Shown: positions 27,035 through 30,327 of the stretch, one piece after another
Numbering within the stretch: the stretch's first letter is position 1
Layout of the letters: each line of letters opens with the position of its first letter
NCBI GenBank assembly: GCA_965183855.1
Contig: CBCYMI010000038.1
Coordinates: forward strand, 1 to 30,327
Origin: CBCYMI01 sp965183855
Lineage (GTDB): Bacteria > Pseudomonadota > Alphaproteobacteria > Caulobacterales > Maricaulaceae
DNA: 30,327 nt
Direction: 5' to 3'
Notes under the pieces: model-generated
The model's input: only the letters and a program-made list of their open reading frames with translations
Databases searched by the model: none
What the model was told of the DNA's origin: nothing
Position numbers and translations under genes: made by a program

Positions 27035-28417
27035 TTAGACAGAAGGGGTTTTATGCCAGTTTTGGAAATCCTTTAAGCCACGCTTTAGAATCAGTTGTCT
27101 TTTTTGGATGTTTCTTTCTTTTTTTGTTCCCTTTTTAAGATTATGTGTTTGTATGTTTAGAGGAGGAAATAGCCCAAGATTAATATTCATGGGTTGAAAT
27201 TTATTTTTTGTTCCAGAATAATGTCCTTGAATGATGTGATGGATTAAAGCACCACAAGCACTTGTGTTAGGAGGGAGTGAAATTGGATTTCCTTTGATCT
27301 CTGCACTTGCTAGATATCCTGCAATCAAACCAATGGCTGCTGATTCAATATAGCCTTCTACCCCCGTGATTTGTCCCGCGAATCGGATATGTGGATTTTT
27401 CTTTAATCGTAAGGAATGATCTAATAGTTTTGGGCTATTAATAAATGTATTTCTGTGAATACTACCAAAACGAGCAAAACGTGCTTGTTCGAGACCTGGA
27501 ATAGCTTGAAAAATTTCTTTTTGTGCTGAATACTTTAATTTGGTTTGAAATCCGACCATATTATAAAGGCTTCCAAATTTATTATCCTGTCTTAATTGCA
27601 CAACAGCATAAGGTTTTGTCTCTGGTTTGTGCATATTAACAAGTCCAACAGGCTTTAAAGGACCATATCTTAGTGTTTCAATTCCTCGCTCGGCCATCAC
27701 TTCAATTGGCAAACAGCCTTCGAAATAGGGTGTGTTTTTTTCCCATGACTTAAATTCTGTTTTTTCACTCTCTCTTAGTTTTGTGACAAAGCTCTCATAT
27801 TCAGATTGATTAAGTGCACAATTAATATAATCGGCCCCATTTCCTTCAGGATCAGATTTGTCATATCTTGATTGGTACCATGCTTTTGAGAAATCGATAG
27901 AGTCCTTATAAAGGATTGGTGCAATTGCATCAAAAAAAGCCAATCCATCTTCTTTAGTGTATTGGCTTAGGTTTGATGAAAGTCTATTCGATGTTAAAGG
28001 ACCTGTCGCAATAATGACAGATTGCCAGTCATGATGATGGATATCTGTAATTTCTTCCCGAATGATTTCTATGTTTGGATGATTTTCCAGGCTGGTTGTA
28101 ATATCATTGGAAAAGCCTTCTCTATCGACTGCCAGGGCAGAGCCTGCGGGTATTTTATTTTGATCTGCTTTTTCCATAATCAGGGAATTGGCAATACGCA
28201 TCTCAGCATGTAATAATCCAACCGCATTATTAAGAGGATCATCTGATCGAAAAGAATTTGAACAAACAAGCTCTGCCAGTAAATTTGTTTGATGCGCAGG
28301 TGTCATTTGTTCAGGACGCATTTCATAAAGCTTTACTTTAATTCCTGATTGTGCTGCCTTCCATGCGGCTTCTGAGCCTGCCAAGCCACCACCAATAATA
28401 TGTAAAATTTCTGTCAT
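27035..28417 (-). CDS. trmFO: Folate-dependent tRNA m5U54 methyltransferase TrmFO
   Basis: TrmFO methylates U54 in the T-loop of tRNAs using methylene-tetrahydrofolate as carbon donor and FAD/NAD(P)H as reductant. The 460-residue protein starts with the FAD-binding G-G-G-L-A-G-S-E-A (9-17), then 'YEMRPEQMTPAHQT', Cys52 in C-S-N-S-F-R-S, Cys235 in G-C-L-P-I-E-V-M-A-E-R-G, and ends with the conserved 'ACGALIHHI' region. Both Cys match the catalytic and supporting residues of the family. The frame is intact. The last 35 residues are strongly basic. It lies downstream of uvrA with a 98-base gap. With mnmA, the window holds two tRNA uridine modifiers. Confidence 0.95.
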   Translation of the reverse strand: MTEILHIIGGGLAGSEAAWKAAQSGIKVKLYEMRPEQMTPAHQTNLLAELVCSNSFRSDDPLNNAVGLLHAEMRIANSLIMEKADQNKIPAGSALAVDREGFSNDITTSLENHPNIEIIREEITDIHHHDWQSVIIATGPLTSNRLSSNLSQYTKEDGLAFFDAIAPILYKDSIDFSKAWYQSRYDKSDPEGNGADYINCALNQSEYESFVTKLRESEKTEFKSWEKNTPYFEGCLPIEVMAERGIETLRYGPLKPVGLVNMHKPETKPYAVVQLRQDNKFGSLYNMVGFQTKLKYSAQKEIFQAIPGLEQARFARFGSIHRNTFINSPKLLDHSLRLKKNPHIRFAGQITGVEGYIESAAIGLIAGYLASAEIKGNPISLPPNTSACGALIHHIIQGHYSGTKNKFQPMNINLGLFPPLNIQTHNLKKGTKKERNIQKRQLILKRGLKDFQNWHKTPSV

Positions 28418-28515
28418 AAGGATTGTTTTTGATACTTTGATTATTATTGTTTACTTAAATTCATCCTGGATTTCTATAAATCACAAGAATGAAAATTACC
28501 AGTATTTTTATATGT

Positions 28516-30327
28516 TCAACAGATCGTTTTTCTATTTTTTTCTAGTACGGGTTTTAAATATTTTCCAGTCCAGCTTTCTGATATGTTGACAAGTTGTTCA
28601 GGCGTGCCTTCAGCAATAATTTTTCCTCCTTTATCTCCTCCTTCTGGACCAAGATCAATTAACCAATCAGCTGTTTTAATTACGTCAAGATTGTGCTCGA
28701 TGACAATCATAGAATTTCCATGTTCTACCAGACTATGGAGGACTTCAAGTAGTTTTTTGATATCTTCAAAATGCAAACCTGTTGTTGGCTCATCAAGGAT
28801 ATATAGTGTTTTTCCTGTTGCACGTTTGGATAACTCTTTTGCAAGTTTTACACGTTGTGCCTCTCCTCCTGAAAGGGTTGTGCCTTGCTGCCCAATTTTG
28901 ATATATCCTAATCCTACTTTCATCAATGTTTCAAGCTTGTTTTTAATAGATGGAATTACATTGAAGAAAGAGAGGCCTTCTTCAACAGTCATCTCAAGAA
29001 TATCCGAGATTGATTTATTTTTATAGGTGATTTCAAGCGTTTCTCTATTATATCTTTTTCCATTACAGACATCACAGGTTACATATACATCAGGTAGAAA
29101 ATGCATTTCAATTTTTTTTACACCATCCCCTTGACAGGCTTCACATCTTCCTCCTTTTACATTGAAAGAAAAACGTCCTGGTTTATAACCTCTTGCTTTT
29201 GCTTCAGGCAAGGCAGAAAACCAGTCTCTGATATGTGTAAATGTTCCTGTATAGGTTGCAGGGTTAGAGCGTGGTGTTCGACCGATTGGTGATTGATTAA
29301 TATCAACGATTTTATCTAGGTATTGAAGCCCTTCAATTGATTTGAAAGGAGATGGAATTTGTGTTGAATGATTTAAGTAATGGGCAGCAGCTTTATAAAG
29401 CGTTTCAATGATTAATGTCGATTTCCCGCCTCCTGAAATGCCTGTGACACAAACAAACATGCCGAGAGGAAAATCTATATTTATAGATTTTAAATTATTT
29501 CCACATGCTCCTTTAAGGGTTATATATTGGTTATGTTTTGGAGATCTTCTTTTATCCGTATAATCAATATATTTCTTTCCAGATAAATAATTGCCCGTTA
29601 AGCTTTTTTTATTTTTCATAATGGTTTGAGGAGATCCTTTAGCTGTAATATATCCACCATGAATACCAGCACCAGGTCCCATATCAATGACATAATCTGC
29701 GGTCATGATTGCTTCTTCATCATGTTCAACAACGATTACGGTATTTCCAAGTTTTTTAAGATTAATCAGTGTTTTTAAAAGCCTGGTATTATCTCTTTGA
29801 TGTAGCCCGATAGAGGGTTCATCAAGAACATAAAGCACACCTGTCAGACCTGATCCTATTTGGCTTGCTAATCTTATGCGTTGAGCTTCTCCTCCAGATA
29901 GAGTGCCAGAGGCTCTGTTTAAGGTGAGATAGTCCAGACCAACATCGCATAGGAAAAAAAGCCTGTCTTTAATTTCCTTAATAATCCGAATGGCAATTTC
30001 TTGCTCTTTTGCAGACAGGGTTTGATAGGTTTTTTCAAACCATTTTAAGGCATAATTAATTGATAATTCAGTTATTTCAGAAATATCTTTGTGATTGATT
30101 TTTACGGCAAGCGCTTCTTCTTTTAATCTTTTTCCTCGACATAATCGACAGGTTGATTGGCTCTGATATCGAGATAATTCTTCTCTTTTCCATGAAGAAT
30201 CTGAAGAACGCCATCTTCTTTCCAGATTTGGAATAATACCTTCAAAGGTTTTTTTAAGATGTTTTTTGCTTATAGAATCATGATAATCAAGATAGATAGG
30301 TTCATCTTGACTTCCATATAATAAAAT
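28516..30327 (-). CDS. uvrA: Excinuclease ABC subunit UvrA, C-terminal 603 residues (5' end outside the window)
   Basis: UvrA is the dimeric ABC-type ATPase that finds bulky DNA damage and loads UvrB. The frame is open from the right edge without any stop; by hand translation the region beyond 29838 reads C-R-L-C-R-G-K-R-L, then a helical stretch, then T-L-S-G-G-E-A-Q-R-I-R-L-A, so the gene clearly continues past the window and a GTG at 29838 is not the start. Seen next are the first Walker B 'YVLDEPSIGLHQRDN', the second Walker A G-I-S-G-G-G-K-S-T, the zinc finger C-E-A-C...C-D-V-C, the second signature T-L-S-G-G-E-A-Q-R-V-K and its Walker B. That is about the last two thirds of a usual 940-residue UvrA. 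No frame break is seen in this part. Confidence 0.96.
   Translation of the reverse strand: MLLYGSQDEPIYLDYHDSISKKHLKKTFEGIIPNLERRWRSSDSSWKREELSRYQSQSTCRLCRGKRLKEEALAVKINHKDISEITELSINYALKWFEKTYQTLSAKEQEIAIRIIKEIKDRLFFLCDVGLDYLTLNRASGTLSGGEAQRIRLASQIGSGLTGVLYVLDEPSIGLHQRDNTRLLKTLINLKKLGNTVIVVEHDEEAIMTADYVIDMGPGAGIHGGYITAKGSPQTIMKNKKSLTGNYLSGKKYIDYTDKRRSPKHNQYITLKGACGNNLKSINIDFPLGMFVCVTGISGGGKSTLIIETLYKAAAHYLNHSTQIPSPFKSIEGLQYLDKIVDINQSPIGRTPRSNPATYTGTFTHIRDWFSALPEAKARGYKPGRFSFNVKGGRCEACQGDGVKKIEMHFLPDVYVTCDVCNGKRYNRETLEITYKNKSISDILEMTVEEGLSFFNVIPSIKNKLETLMKVGLGYIKIGQQGTTLSGGEAQRVKLAKELSKRATGKTLYILDEPTTGLHFEDIKKLLEVLHSLVEHGNSMIVIEHNLDVIKTADWLIDLGPEGGDKGGKIIAEGTPEQLVNISESWTGKYLKPVLEKNRKTIC

Noticed and set aside
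28583..29026. 147-residue plus-strand frame within uvrA
   Set aside because: Antisense shadow of the conserved UvrA C-terminal ATPase domain.
29836..29838. GTG as the start of a short UvrA-like protein
   Set aside because: Hand translation upstream shows uninterrupted, conserved UvrA sequence to the window edge, including the signature motif and a C-x2-C pair.
1..30327. tRNA genes, CRISPR arrays, transposases, toxin-antitoxin or phage genes
   Set aside because: Looked for conserved T-loop sequences, regularly spaced repeats and typical protein motifs on both strands; none was seen.

Overview
This window is a roughly 30 kb stretch of an AT-rich alphaproteobacterial chromosome (about one third G+C by eye). 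The lineage call rests on gene content. There is a DUF4167-clpB pair at the left end. The CtrA cell-cycle regulators chpT, ctrA and sciP (DUF1153) sit close together with a fliJ-like gene. The window also carries trmFO, a fused indolepyruvate ferredoxin oxidoreductase ending in a DUF6537-type domain, and a ydbH-ynbE-ydbL set. An AT-rich, perhaps host-associated Rhodospirillales/Acetobacteraceae-like bacterium is a reasonable inference, but not a proof. I saw no tRNA, rRNA, insertion sequence, CRISPR array, phage gene or defence cassette.

Layout. (1) 1-3.4 kb: 3' end of a DUF4167 gene, then clpB, broken by one extra A in a poly-A run. (2) 3.4-9.4 kb: an M23 peptidoglycan hydrolase on the minus strand, diverging from ydbH, ynbE and ydbL, an envelope lipid-transport set. 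(3) 9.4-12.6 kb: chpT(+), ctrA(-), fliJ-like(+), sciP(-). ChpT passes phosphate to CtrA and SciP restrains CtrA, so phosphodonor, regulator and inhibitor lie within about 3.1 kb. The gap between chpT and ctrA is rich in hairpins. (4) 12.9-17.1 kb: mnmA, a dodecin, an orphan acidic protein, an acetyl-CoA acetyltransferase and a small cysteine-patterned lipoprotein. (5) 17.3-23.8 kb: uvrB (one frameshift), an 870-base gap with inverted repeats, and the indolepyruvate oxidoreductase gene (two frameshifts). (6) 23.8-30.3 kb, all minus: fumC, a LOG-family gene, Fe-type sodB, trmFO, and the 3' two thirds of uvrA, which runs off the right edge.

The genes serve proteostasis, envelope upkeep, cell-cycle control, tRNA modification at U34 and U54, nucleotide excision repair, and central and redox metabolism. 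I did not find a clear new biological system. The points most worth a second look are four single-base frame disruptions in three conserved genes, the compact CtrA module with a fliJ-like gene but no fliI, several intergenic stretches that can fold into elaborate stem-loops, and the lipoprotein with a doubled C-x3-C-x3-C pattern.
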